Below, in pieces: positions 16,102-23,787 of a stretch of DNA of 64,000 nt (the stretch's first letter is position 1; the number at the start of each line of letters is the position of its first letter). The position numbers were made by a program, and so were the translations under genes. The stretch is from Coriobacteriaceae bacterium. GTDB lineage: Bacteria > Actinomycetota > Coriobacteriia > Coriobacteriales > Coriobacteriaceae. The notes below the pieces were generated by a model, which searched no databases, was not told the origin of the DNA, and was given only the letters and a program-made list of their open reading frames with translations. The stretch covers positions 62,001 through 126,000 of the forward strand of contig SUUG01000018.1 in assembly GCA_015062655.1 (NCBI GenBank), read 5' to 3'.

Positions 16102-16629
16102 TTAGTCGTGGTACTCGCCGCGGTCCCACTTCTCAATGAACTCGTCGAAGAAGTGAGGGTCGGCCTGCACCTCGGCATCAGCCTTGTTGACGGCATCGAT
16201 CTTTGCAACCAGGGCGTCGCGCTCGGGCGTGGACTCATACTCGGCCTCGAGGAAGGCGAGCATGATGTCGGCCATGAGGAACTCGCCGGTGATCTTGCCG
16301 CCGAAGCCGATGACGTTGGCATTGAGCTCGCGGCGGGCGTACAGGGCGCTCGTCATGTCGCGAACCAGGGCGCAGCGGGCGCCGGGAACCTTGTTCACCG
16401 AGTTGGTGATGCCGATGCCGGTGCCGCAGAGCACGACGCCCAGGTCGGCCTTGCCGGATGCCACGGCCTCGCCGACGGCCTTGCCGTAGATGGGATAGTG
16501 GGTGCGGGTGTGGCTGAACGTGCCGCAGTCCAGCACCTCGTAACCGGCCTCCTCGAGGCGGTCGTGCAGGTAGGTCTTCTCGTCGGTAACGATGTGGTCG
16601 CAGCCGAGGGCGACGATCTTCTTGGTCAT
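16102..16629 (-). CDS. lacB: Galactose-6-phosphate isomerase subunit LacB
   Basis: A 175-residue RpiB/LacA/LacB-family protein; with LacA it converts D-galactose-6-P to D-tagatose-6-P. The family catalytic loop with Cys is present ([19 protein letters not shown]), as is the N-terminal ALGCDHIV phosphate/ring-opening site. The C-terminal extension with WDRGEYHD is typical of LacB, and the length is close to LacB of streptococci (~171). The pairing with LacA 12 bp upstream distinguishes it from ribose-5-P isomerase B. Start ATG 16629 lies behind AAGGGGG. Confidence 0.87.
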   Translation of the reverse strand: MTKKIVALGCDHIVTDEKTYLHDRLEEAGYEVLDCGTFSHTRTHYPIYGKAVGEAVASGKADLGVVLCGTGIGITNSVNKVPGARCALVRDMTSALYARRELNANVIGFGGKITGEFLMADIMLAFLEAEYESTPERDALVAKIDAVNKADAEVQADPHFFDEFIEKWDRGEYHD

Positions 16630-16641
16630 TTCTTGTCCCCC

Positions 16642-17070
16642 TTAGGCCATCTTGTTGAGCATGTCGACGCGAACCTGGTGACGGCCGGCGGCGTAGTCGG
16701 CCTTCAGGAACTCGCGGGCGATCTTGATTGCGACCTGGGGGCCAACGACGCCGGAGCCCATGCAGACCATGCGAGAGTTATTGTGCTCGCGGGTCATGTA
16801 GGCGCTGCGCTCGTCGGAGATGTTGGCGGCGACCATGCCCTTCACGCGGGTGGCAGCCAGGTAGCTGCCCACGCCGTACTCATCGAAGCAAAGGCCCTGG
16901 GAGCCCTCGTTCTCAAGCAAGTCAGCGGCAACCGCGCAGGCGGAATCCACGAAGTCCGCAGCAGGGGTCTCGGACAGGTCCACGACCTCGTGACCATCGG
17001 CGAGGAGCGTCTCCTTGACGGTCTCCTTCAAGGGCATGCCCTTGGCATCGGAAGCGATTACGACTCTCAT
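16642..17070 (-). CDS. lacA: Galactose-6-phosphate isomerase subunit LacA
   Basis: 142 residues, the same length as staphylococcal LacA. The RpiB fold is recognisable (VVIASDAKGMPLKE; EHNNSRMVCMGSGVVG). The Cys/Gly-rich catalytic loop of LacB is replaced by CFDEYGVGSYLAATRVKG, as expected for the non-catalytic-loop partner. First gene of the lacA-lacB pair, behind AAGGAGGG. A phased operator (17121-17145) sits 51 bp upstream, so lacAB may have its own regulated promoter inside the larger gene cluster. Confidence 0.85.
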   Translation of the reverse strand: MRVVIASDAKGMPLKETVKETLLADGHEVVDLSETPAADFVDSACAVAADLLENEGSQGLCFDEYGVGSYLAATRVKGMVAANISDERSAYMTREHNNSRMVCMGSGVVGPQVAIKIAREFLKADYAAGRHQVRVDMLNKMA

Positions 17071-17120
17071 TGGCCCTCCTTCTGAGGTTTACCCGTCGCT
17101 GTTTGCGACTGTGAGCTTCT

Positions 17121-17145
17121 AAACAAATATAAACATATTTGAACA
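17121..17145 (-). promoter_or_regulatory. Phased DeoR-type operator before lacA
   Basis: On the minus strand TGTTC, TGTTT and TGTTT follow each other at exact 10-bp spacing (17141-17145, 17131-17135, 17121-17125). The same stretch also contains the palindrome CAAATAT-AAAC-ATATTTG (17124-17141). Direct repeats on one helix face are typical of DeoR-family (LacR) operators. A longer version lies before the PTS operon at 23598-23640. Confidence 0.6.
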
Positions 17146-17191
17146 GGATGGCGGATACGATCAAAAACACACGGAGTGTCCGGATCCTTCC

Positions 17192-17803
17192 CTACTCGTT
17201 TGCCATGGCCGCGTCGACGAGCCGCTCGGCGCGCACGCGATAGGATGCGGCGCGCGCCCCATCCCCCTTGTTCTCGTAGCTGACCGACAACATCTGGCAG
17301 AGCAGCGCCTCGTCCATGCCCTCCGCCTTGGTAAGGGCGCGCTCCATCTCGTCGATATAGGAATACGAGCTCTTGAGGAAGACCTCGTAGGTGCGACGAG
17401 CGTCACGGACCATCTCCGGATTGCCGTGCACCTCGAGATACGCGAGCGCCTCGCGCGCATGGGGCTCGTCCTCGATCTCGACGTAGAAGGCGAACGCCTT
17501 GACGGCCAGCGCGATCGCCTGCTCCTCGTTCATCTTGACCGAGCCCATCTCGCGGATGATGCGCGCGGAGGCCTCGGTGTCGTCTAGGGCGAGCGTCGCG
17601 TTCAGGCGCATGAAGAGCACGTTGTACTTGGGGTACAGCATGCCCGTGAGTGGCCGGTCGAGCACCTTCAGATAGCTCTCGATATCGCCCTCGCGCAGGT
17701 AGGCCTCGAGCTTTGCAAAGGTGGCGCGCTTCTGAACCTCCAGATAGATCGCGAACGCGACCGCGACCGCCACGACCGCGATGCCGATCGTCTTCATATC
17801 CAT
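17192..17803 (-). CDS. Membrane-anchored TPR-like protein of unknown function
   Basis: 203 residues. One N-terminal membrane helix (residues ~4-20, KTIGIAVVAVAVAFAIYLEV) is followed by ~180 residues that look all-helical with TPR-like spacing (LEAYLREGDIESYLKVLD; RALTKAEGMDEALLCQ). The helical domain would hang on one membrane face; orientation is not decided. I do not recognise the family. It lies between the sulfatase stump (15 bp upstream) and lacA, in the same direction, so it probably belongs to the sulfated-sugar cluster. Start ATG 17803 has AAAGG 9 bp before it; an ATG two codons on is equally possible. Confidence 0.7.
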   Translation of the reverse strand: MDMKTIGIAVVAVAVAFAIYLEVQKRATFAKLEAYLREGDIESYLKVLDRPLTGMLYPKYNVLFMRLNATLALDDTEASARIIREMGSVKMNEEQAIALAVKAFAFYVEIEDEPHAREALAYLEVHGNPEMVRDARRTYEVFLKSSYSYIDEMERALTKAEGMDEALLCQMLSVSYENKGDGARAASYRVRAERLVDAAMANE

Positions 17804-17818
17804 GATCTTGCCTTTCTT

Positions 17819-17956
17819 CTAGCGGCGCGGGTGCGCAAGGTTGACGGCGGGCGTATCGAGATAGGGCGTCCTCACATCCGGGTGGCCGTCGATGCCCAGG
17901 CAGTCGCCGCGCATCTGGTCGCACATGATGAGCAGGACGTTCGGCCGGTTGGTCAT
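17819..17956 (-). pseudogene. Sulfatase N-terminal stump (45 codons)
   Basis: ATG 17956, behind GGAGG, opens MTNRPNVLLIMCDQMRGD followed by CLGIDGHPDVRTPYLDT. This is the standard beginning of a type I sulfatase, including the first metal-ligand Asp. After TPYLDT the homology ends, and a stop follows 11 residues later at 17819. A whole sulfatase is ~450-550 residues. The intact sulfatase at 19197 begins differently, so this is what remains of a second enzyme. The deletion brought the next gene to within 15 bp. The stump keeps a good ribosome site and may still be translated. Confidence 0.8.
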
Positions 17957-17992
17957 GGGAGCCTCCATTCGGTCGGGGCGTGGCGGGGCGGG

Positions 17993-19093
17993 CTAGCGGC
18001 GCGCGAGCATACGGGCTGCGCGCTGCAGCCCCGGATAGGCGTACTCGAGAAACTCGCGCAGGCCGCAGTAACCCTCGTCATAGTAGGCGATGTTCAGGCG
18101 CTTGCAGTTGCGGTGGCAGATGCCCTCGAAGGGGCAGCTCGCGCACTGCGAGCACGCGCGGCGGGGCTCGTCCAGAAACGCGCGCATCGTCTCGCAGGTC
18201 GCCATGGCCTCCAGCTCGTCGGTGCGGATGTCGCCCACGCGGTACTCGTCCAGCGCGTAGAAGTCGCACGGGTACACCGAACCATCGGCCTCCACCACGA
18301 ACTGCGGGGCGCAGCGGCCCAGCATGCCGCACTGCGAGGGAAACTGCCCGAGCGCCATCTGCATGATGTTCTCGAACAGCCAGATGCTCACATAATGCCC
18401 GGACCCCAGCTCGCGCCGCCACAGATCGAAGAGACGGCGGTAGAACGAGGAGAACTCGCGCGGGGCGAGCGAGAAGGCGTCAGCCTCGTCATCGAGACCG
18501 GGCAGGCACGGGATGAACTGGATGTGCGAGATCTGCTCGCGCTTGATGAAAGAGAAGACGCGCTGGGGATGCGCGGCCATCTGCGCGGTGAGGACCGACA
18601 GGATGTTGACGTCCACGCCGCGCTCGCGCAGCAGGCGCACGCCGCGCATGATGCGGGCGTACGTGGCGGCGCCGTGCGCGTCGGGGCGCATGGAGTCGTG
18701 CAGGTCGCGGTAGGCGTCGACCGAGACGCCGATGAGGAAGCGGTGCTCGGCGAAGAACTCCGCCCACTCCTCGTCGATGAGGTAGCCGTTGGTCTGCAGC
18801 GCCCAGCTCACCTGCTGGCTCTCGCGGCGCTCCGCCACCCGCGCGACGAACGTGCGAAAGAAGTCGAGGCCGGCCAGCGTGGGCTCGCCGCCCTGGAAGG
18901 CAAAGGAGATGCGCGCGTCGCCCGCCACGGCCAGCGCACGGTCGATGATGGCGTCCGCCACGTCCTCGCCCATCACGCGGGCGCGGCGCTCCTCGCGATG
19001 CGCGGCGACGTCGCAGTAGAAGCAGTACCTGCACCGCATGTTGCAGGCACTCGACGCCGGTTTGATCAGAAAGCCGATATGCTTCGCGCACAT
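17993..19093 (-). CDS. Anaerobic sulfatase-maturating enzyme (radical SAM, SPASM)
   Basis: 366 residues. Oxidises the active-site Cys or Ser of a sulfatase to formylglycine in the cytoplasm without oxygen. The radical SAM cluster motif is C17-x3-C21-x2-C24 (CNMRCRYCFYC), then the SAM-binding FAFQGGEPTLAG. The C-terminal SPASM region holds the further Fe-S cysteines (CGMLGRCAP; YPCDFYAL; CSQCASCPFEGICHRNC). ATG 19093, with AGGGGGG 8 bp before it, is preferred to GTG 19114, whose first codons overlap that ribosome site. It lies 103 bp after the sulfatase whose CMPAR motif it would modify. Confidence 0.92.
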   Translation of the reverse strand: MCAKHIGFLIKPASSACNMRCRYCFYCDVAAHREERRARVMGEDVADAIIDRALAVAGDARISFAFQGGEPTLAGLDFFRTFVARVAERRESQQVSWALQTNGYLIDEEWAEFFAEHRFLIGVSVDAYRDLHDSMRPDAHGAATYARIMRGVRLLRERGVDVNILSVLTAQMAAHPQRVFSFIKREQISHIQFIPCLPGLDDEADAFSLAPREFSSFYRRLFDLWRRELGSGHYVSIWLFENIMQMALGQFPSQCGMLGRCAPQFVVEADGSVYPCDFYALDEYRVGDIRTDELEAMATCETMRAFLDEPRRACSQCASCPFEGICHRNCKRLNIAYYDEGYCGLREFLEYAYPGLQRAARMLARR

Positions 19094-19132
19094 GGCGCAT
19101 GCCCCCCTTCGCACAGGCTCGCACCATTCATA

Positions 19133-19193
19133 GGGCCGGACACCACCACCTTACCCGAGGCGGCGGCGTCCGGCCCGCATGCTCAGAGCATGC
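19133..19193 (-). promoter_or_regulatory. Intercistronic hairpins between sulfatase and anSME genes
   Basis: GGGCCGGAC (19133-19141) pairs with GTCCGGCCC (19168-19176), and GCATGCT / AGCATGC pairs at 19177-19193. Neither has a T-run; they may stabilise or process the shared mRNA. Confidence 0.4.
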
Positions 19194-19196
19194 GTC

Positions 19197-20693
19197 CTAG
19201 GCCAAGCCCAGGCGCTCCTTCTGCTCGGCGGGAGCCTCGTGCTCCTCCAGGCCGCGCAGCAGCAGGTCGATCATGCGCTGCTCCGCAGGATCGCCCTTGC
19301 CGGCAAGGTTGTTCACTTGGCCGTAGTCGTTCTCAAGATCGAAGAGCATCGTCTGCTCCACCTCCGCGAGCGGCGTTGCGCCCTCGATCTGGGCAGGCTT
19401 TTTGCAGGGGATCTTGAACAGCGGGTACTTGGTGCGCTTGAAGTAGCGGCCGCACTCGATCTCCTCCGGGCAGTCCGAACCCATCTTCTTGCGGATGGTG
19501 TGCGGCAGCGCAGCGTACTCGAAGCACGGCCGGTTGCCGGCCACCGGCGCGCGGAAGTAGGTGTAGCGGGCGTCGGTGACGTTGACGGTCATGGCGTGCA
19601 CGCCGTAGAGGGCGTAGTCGCGCGCGGGCGCATCGGCATCACGCATGAGCGGGACCAGGGAGGCGCCGCACACGTCGGCCGGGATCTCGCAGCCGTGGGC
19701 CTCGAGCACGGTGGGCATGATGTCGATAGCCTGCGTGAGCTGGTGCGCATGCTCGCCGGTGCGGGCGCCTCCCGGGAAGTGCACGATGAGGGGCAGGTGC
19801 GCGAGCTCGTTGTACAGGTGCATGTAGTTCTTGCCCATGTAGTCGCGCTCGCCCAGGAAGTAGCCGTGGTCGGTGGTGACCATGACCATGGTGTCCTCGA
19901 GCATGCCGCGCTCGGCGAGCTTGTCGATGAGCTTGCCGAACCAGTGATCGGTCATGGTCACAAGGGCCTTGTAGCGGCGCTGCAGGTAGTCCTCGGCATC
20001 CGCGTTCACGTCGGTGGCGGAGACGCGCTTGTACTCGGGGATCTCGAAGTAGTCGCGATCGAGGTCGCCGGTGCCACCATACAGCTCCATGTACTTGTCC
20101 GGCACGTCGAAGGGCTCGTGCGGGTCGAAGGCCTCGACCATGAGGAAGAAGTCGTCCGCGCCGGCGTTGCCGTCGATCCAGTCGCAGGCGGACTGGAAGG
20201 TCTTGGGGCTCGGCATGTCCTCCTCGCAGGGCCACAGCTGGCGGTTCTTCTGGTACTGCTCGCGCACGCGGCCGTAGAAGGTCTCGGGCATGTTGTTCGG
20301 CTCGTCGATGCGGCTCACCCACGGATCACCCTCCTGGCCGCGGTGGTAATCCCAGGTGTTGAACTCCTGCAGGTAGCCCTCGCCACCGGTCCGCAGGTAG
20401 TGGCAGTGGTCGGTGGTGATGTGGCAGAAAGTGCCGTTGGCACGCAGGCAAGCCGGCAGCGTCACGTCGAAGGGCTCGATGGGGCCCCAGGGGCGCTCGA
20501 GGAAGTTGTAGCGGCCGGTGAAGATGTCGCGGCGGGCGGGCATGCACGGCGCCGAGCCGATCCAGTGGTTGTCGAACACGCAGGACTGGGCCGCGAATGC
20601 GTCGAGGTTGGGCGTCTGGACGTCGGTCGTGGGGTTGTAGCACGACAGGACATCGCGACGCAGGGTATCCATGAGCACGAGGACGGTTCTCAT
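19197..20693 (-). CDS. Sulfatase, Cys-type, no signal peptide
   Basis: 498 residues. Type I (formylglycine) sulfatase hydrolysing a sulfate ester. The motif C50-M-P-A-R54 in SAPCMPARRDIFTGR is the Cys form matured by the anSME downstream. Metal/substrate residues are in VLMDTLRRDVLSCY (N-terminus) and TTDHGYFLGERDYMGK (C-terminal half). The protein begins directly with the first core beta-strand (MRTVLVLMD) and has no signal peptide, so it should act in the cytosol. ATG 20693 follows AAAGGA; the ORF is open upstream, but those codons are low-complexity. It follows the PTS IID gene, so a sugar imported by the PTS is the likely substrate; its identity is not readable. Confidence 0.9.
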   Translation of the reverse strand: MRTVLVLMDTLRRDVLSCYNPTTDVQTPNLDAFAAQSCVFDNHWIGSAPCMPARRDIFTGRYNFLERPWGPIEPFDVTLPACLRANGTFCHITTDHCHYLRTGGEGYLQEFNTWDYHRGQEGDPWVSRIDEPNNMPETFYGRVREQYQKNRQLWPCEEDMPSPKTFQSACDWIDGNAGADDFFLMVEAFDPHEPFDVPDKYMELYGGTGDLDRDYFEIPEYKRVSATDVNADAEDYLQRRYKALVTMTDHWFGKLIDKLAERGMLEDTMVMVTTDHGYFLGERDYMGKNYMHLYNELAHLPLIVHFPGGARTGEHAHQLTQAIDIMPTVLEAHGCEIPADVCGASLVPLMRDADAPARDYALYGVHAMTVNVTDARYTYFRAPVAGNRPCFEYAALPHTIRKKMGSDCPEEIECGRYFKRTKYPLFKIPCKKPAQIEGATPLAEVEQTMLFDLENDYGQVNNLAGKGDPAEQRMIDLLLRGLEEHEAPAEQKERLGLA

Positions 20694-20791
20694 TGGCATC
20701 CTTTCGGTAGATGTGCCATCGGGGCCATCAGGGCCGGCCATTGGGGCCGGGGGCGAATGGCGGGTCCGGGGCGAGCGGCACGTGAGACAAC

Positions 20792-20826
20792 GAGGCCCGC
20801 GCCCGACATGCGGGTCGCGGGCCTCG
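20792..20826 (-). terminator. Hairpin after the PTS IID gene (attenuator or terminator)
   Basis: GAGGCCCGCG / CGCGGGCCTC stem, loop 15 nt, followed only by GTTGTC. It probably lowers read-through from the PTS genes into the sulfatase genes and does not end the operon outright. Confidence 0.5.
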
Positions 20827-20854
20827 GCACGGTTTGCTCTCGGCAGACTCGCGA

Positions 20855-21685
20855 TCAGGCGAAGATCTTGAAGGCCGGGAAGTAGAAGCCGATGGCGGCG
20901 AACACGAGGGCGAACACGATCAGGCCGATGATGATCTGAGCGGAGTTCTTGCCCTGGCCCTTCTTGAGCAGGTGGTAGCAGATGAAGGTCAGCACGACGG
21001 GCAGCAGGAACGGCAGCACCTTGTCGAGCTGGTCCTGGAGCACCAGCGGGTCGCCCTCACCGAAGGCGAACTGCACGGCGAGCTTGAGCTTGACGGTCGT
21101 GGCGATGAGGCCGCCGGTGACCATGACGCCCAGCACGTTGGCGAGGTTGCCCAGACGGTCGAAGACCTGCACGCCGGCCTTCTCGACGAGCTCCATACCC
21201 ATCTCGTAGCCCTTGTGCAGACCGAAGTACTTCAGCGGCCAGTAGAGCAGGTTGATGAGCAGGAACATCACGAGCGGACCCACGATGGAGCCGTTGTCGA
21301 CGCACATGGAGGCGCCGATGGAGCCGGCGATCGGGAACCAGGTGAGGTTCAGCAGGGAGTCGCCCAGGCCGGCGAAGGGACCCATGAGGGAGGTCTTGAT
21401 GCCGACGACGGTGTCCTTCTGATCCTCATCCGTGGACTCCTCCAGCGCGGCGGTGATCCCGAGGATGAAGGGTATCGCGAGCGGGTGGGTGTTGAAGTAC
21501 TCGAGGTGGCGCCTCATGGCGTTGACGCGCTCCTCCTTGGGGGCGTCCTTGTAGAGCTCCTTGAGAACCGGAGCGAAGCAGTAGGTCAGGGAGAGCGACT
21601 GCATACGCTCGTAGTTGTGCGCGAACTGGCAACCCTGGGTGCGCAGCAGGACCTTGTTCAGGGTGGACTTAGAGATCTTACCCAT
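20855..21685 (-). CDS. PTS system, mannose family, IID component
   Basis: 276 residues. Membrane subunit forming the sugar channel with IIC. It begins with the soluble EIID region (LNKVLLRTQGCQFAHNYERM; MRRHLEYFNTHPLAIPFILG), followed by GIKTSLMGPFAGLGDSLLN and C-terminal membrane helices. The extracellular loop before the last helices is short (KLAVQFAFGEGDPLVLQDQL), in contrast to the long one in the second IID of this window. The start overlaps the IIC stop by one base (ATGGGTA / stop at 21685). Last PTS gene before the sulfatase. Confidence 0.93.
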   Translation of the reverse strand: MGKISKSTLNKVLLRTQGCQFAHNYERMQSLSLTYCFAPVLKELYKDAPKEERVNAMRRHLEYFNTHPLAIPFILGITAALEESTDEDQKDTVVGIKTSLMGPFAGLGDSLLNLTWFPIAGSIGASMCVDNGSIVGPLVMFLLINLLYWPLKYFGLHKGYEMGMELVEKAGVQVFDRLGNLANVLGVMVTGGLIATTVKLKLAVQFAFGEGDPLVLQDQLDKVLPFLLPVVLTFICYHLLKKGQGKNSAQIIIGLIVFALVFAAIGFYFPAFKIFA

Positions 21686-22494
21686 TAGAGATCGTACTCC
21701 TCGTCATCATCGGAGCCGGCGGCAGCGGCGGCGGCAGGGGCGGGCTGGTTCTTCTGGCCCTCGGTAATGACATCCCAGATGCCGGCAAGGGCGACGGCGA
21801 CGAGCGCGATACCCACCGTGGGGACATTGAGGAACGCGGCCATAACGAAGCCGAGCAGCAGGAAGATCCACATGCTCTTCTTCATCATCATGGTGAGGAG
21901 CATGGCCAGACCGACGGCGGGCATCATGCCACCGGCAGTGGAGAAGCCGGAGAGGACCCACGGAACCTGGTTCTGCAGGAAGTTCATGATGTCTTCGATC
22001 ACGAAGGAGCCGATGCCCGTGGCGATGAACACCGGGACGGCGCGCGTGAGGAAGAAGCAGAGGGCGCCGGCCCAGAAGTACTTGTTCACGGAGTTGAACT
22101 TACCGGACTCGACGGCCTTGTCCGCACCGTGGACGAGCGAGACGTTGGTGGTCATGACCAGGATGTTCAGCTGCTGAACGAGGGTGGCGGTGGGGATGCC
22201 GATGGCAACGGCCAGGGCGATGGCGGAGGCGGTGTCAGTGGAACCCATGATGCCCAGGGCCGCACCCACGATGGTGCCGGAGATGACGTCGGGCGGAACG
22301 TAGGCGCCGATGTTGTTGACGCCGAGCCACATGAGCTCCATGGTGGCGCCGATCATGATGGCGGTCGGCATATCGCCGAGGATGACGCCGACGCCCACGG
22401 ACGCCAGCAGGGGCTTTCGGAAGCCCAGGTGGGGACCGAACTGGTCCCAGGTGCACAGACCCGCCCAGATGGCGAGCAGAAGTGCCTGAAGCAT
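21685..22494 (-). CDS. PTS system, mannose family, IIC component
   Basis: 269 residues, ~7 hydrophobic segments. EIIC-man signatures are GVILGDMPTAIMIGATMELM, GVNNIGAYVPPD and GGMMPAVGLAMLL. ATG 22494, behind GGAGAGG, is the start; the frame is open upstream only through unlikely Ser/Arg-rich sequence. The C-terminus carries an acidic tail (SDDDEEYDL) not needed for transport. Lies 79 bp after IIB, where the short gap holds only a ribosome site. Confidence 0.92.
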   Translation of the reverse strand: MLQALLLAIWAGLCTWDQFGPHLGFRKPLLASVGVGVILGDMPTAIMIGATMELMWLGVNNIGAYVPPDVISGTIVGAALGIMGSTDTASAIALAVAIGIPTATLVQQLNILVMTTNVSLVHGADKAVESGKFNSVNKYFWAGALCFFLTRAVPVFIATGIGSFVIEDIMNFLQNQVPWVLSGFSTAGGMMPAVGLAMLLTMMMKKSMWIFLLLGFVMAAFLNVPTVGIALVAVALAGIWDVITEGQKNQPAPAAAAAAGSDDDEEYDL

Positions 22495-22573
22495 AAGCCT
22501 CTCCTTCCCTATTCGCCCACCGTTCGCATCGATGGGCGCACCCCGGGCCCACATGCCCGGAGATAGATACCGC

Positions 22574-23050
22574 TTAGTAGTTCTTGAGGAGCTCGGACAC
22601 GGGCTCCTTGGAATCGCGCGTGGTCGTCTGCATCCAGCACTCCACGCCCAGACCGATGAGCTCCTCGAAGGCGGCCTTCTCCTCGGCGGTGACGGACATG
22701 TTCTTGTGCAGGCGGTGGCGCTCGTCGTTGAAGCGCATGCCGGAGACGTTGAGGTAATCGAACGGCAGGCCGTTCTCATGCAGCTTGAGGGCGTCGATGG
22801 GGTTGGTGAAGAGCACCATCGTGGCCTTCTTGAGCTCGGTCTTCTTGAGGACGTCGATGAACTTGTCGACGCCGAAGACGGTGACCTTGATGTCGGGCGC
22901 GGCAAGGCCGGCGACGGACTTCTGGACCGGGTCGTTGGCGACCTTGTCGGACACGATGATGGCGGACTCGATGCCGAAGTCGGGGATCCAGGTGGTGGCG
23001 ACCTGGCCGTGGATCAGTCGGTCATCGATGTCGACGAGTTTGAGTGCCAT
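22574..23050 (-). CDS. PTS system, mannose family, IIB component
   Basis: 158 residues, cytosolic. Accepts phosphate from IIA on His14 in DDRLIHGQV and passes it to the incoming sugar. The length and the C-terminal GVECWMQTTTRDSKEP match the sorbose/GalNAc-type IIB subfamily. Start ATG 23050, behind AAGGAGAA. The next gene upstream is IIA, 78 bp away. Confidence 0.93.
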   Translation of the reverse strand: MALKLVDIDDRLIHGQVATTWIPDFGIESAIIVSDKVANDPVQKSVAGLAAPDIKVTVFGVDKFIDVLKKTELKKATMVLFTNPIDALKLHENGLPFDYLNVSGMRFNDERHRLHKNMSVTAEEKAAFEELIGLGVECWMQTTTRDSKEPVSELLKNY

Positions 23051-23128
23051 GGTGTTCTCCTTGTCGTTCGCACTTCGTTACGTTCACTCGTGAATCCGTG
23101 TCTAGGGTGCCGGGAGGGGCGGGCCGGC

Positions 23129-23569
23129 CTAGAGGTCGAGGTCGTCCTCGTCGTCGCTCACCGCGGGGGCGGGGGCGCAGATCTCCTGCTGGACCCCGGC
23201 GTGGGCGCTCGTGAGCTGCGCGCGGACGGCATCGGCCGAGTCGAGGCCGTCGCGGGTGAGGAGCAGCTCCACCACGACGGGCATGGACAGGCCGGTGTAG
23301 GCCACCATGTCCATGCCGTTGAGCAGGCAGCGGGTGGTGACGTTGAACGGCGTGCCGCCGTAGATGTCGCACAGGGTGACGACGAGGTCGCAGTCGGCAG
23401 AGAGCGTCTCGTAGGCGGAGGCCATCTCGGCCTCGAAGGTCTCGAGGCTCTTCTCGGCGGTGAGGCCGAGGGCGACCACGTCGGGCTGCTTGCCCGCGAT
23501 CATCTCGACGGCACCGAGGGCGGCCTGTGCGAATTCTCCGTGGCTTGCGAGGATGACGCCGATGCGCAT
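23129..23569 (-). CDS. PTS system, mannose family, IIA component
   Basis: 146 residues. Takes phosphate from HPr on His10 (ILASHGEFA). The fold landmarks CDIYGGTPFNVTTRCL and MPVVVELLL are present. The C-terminus is acidic (SDDEDDLDL). First gene of the PTS-sulfatase operon, preceded by phased repeats (23598-23640) and divergent from two DeoR regulators. Its order IIA-IIB-IIC-IID differs from the second PTS of this window only by the lack of yajC. Confidence 0.92.
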   Translation of the reverse strand: MRIGVILASHGEFAQAALGAVEMIAGKQPDVVALGLTAEKSLETFEAEMASAYETLSADCDLVVTLCDIYGGTPFNVTTRCLLNGMDMVAYTGLSMPVVVELLLTRDGLDSADAVRAQLTSAHAGVQQEICAPAPAVSDDEDDLDL

Positions 23570-23597
23570 GCGCTCTTCCTTCCCTGTTGTGATTACT

Positions 23598-23640
23598 TAT
23601 GTTGCTTTATGTTCGTTGATGTTTGATTGTGTTTCAAGTA
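23598..23640. promoter_or_regulatory. Helically phased operator between the PTS operon and the DeoR genes
   Basis: Four consecutive 10-bp units, TATGTTGCTT, TATGTTCGTT, GATGTTTGAT and TGTGTTTCAA, place GTT at 23601, 23611, 23621 and 23631. Two further GTT at 23724 and 23734 (GATGTTTATT, ATTGTTAACT) precede the regulator. The array starts 29 bp before the IIA ATG, where a repressor would cover the promoter or start region. Confidence 0.65.
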
Positions 23641-23787
23641 GGGAATCTTTCTTAAGCCTATGTTTTCCGTGAGTGTGCGGTTTTTGCCGATGAACGGCTC
23701 ATTCTGCTACAGCGCAGAGAGATGTTTATTATTGTTAACTTATCATGCAAGCGAACATCATTCGATCGCATCAGAAACGGAGGACGC

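Noticed and set aside
16102..17070. Ribose-5-phosphate isomerase B pair instead of LacAB
   Set aside because: Two adjacent paralogues, one lacking the Cys loop, with LacA/LacB-like lengths and an aldolase downstream, fit galactose-6-P isomerase better; RpiB acts as a single-gene homomer.
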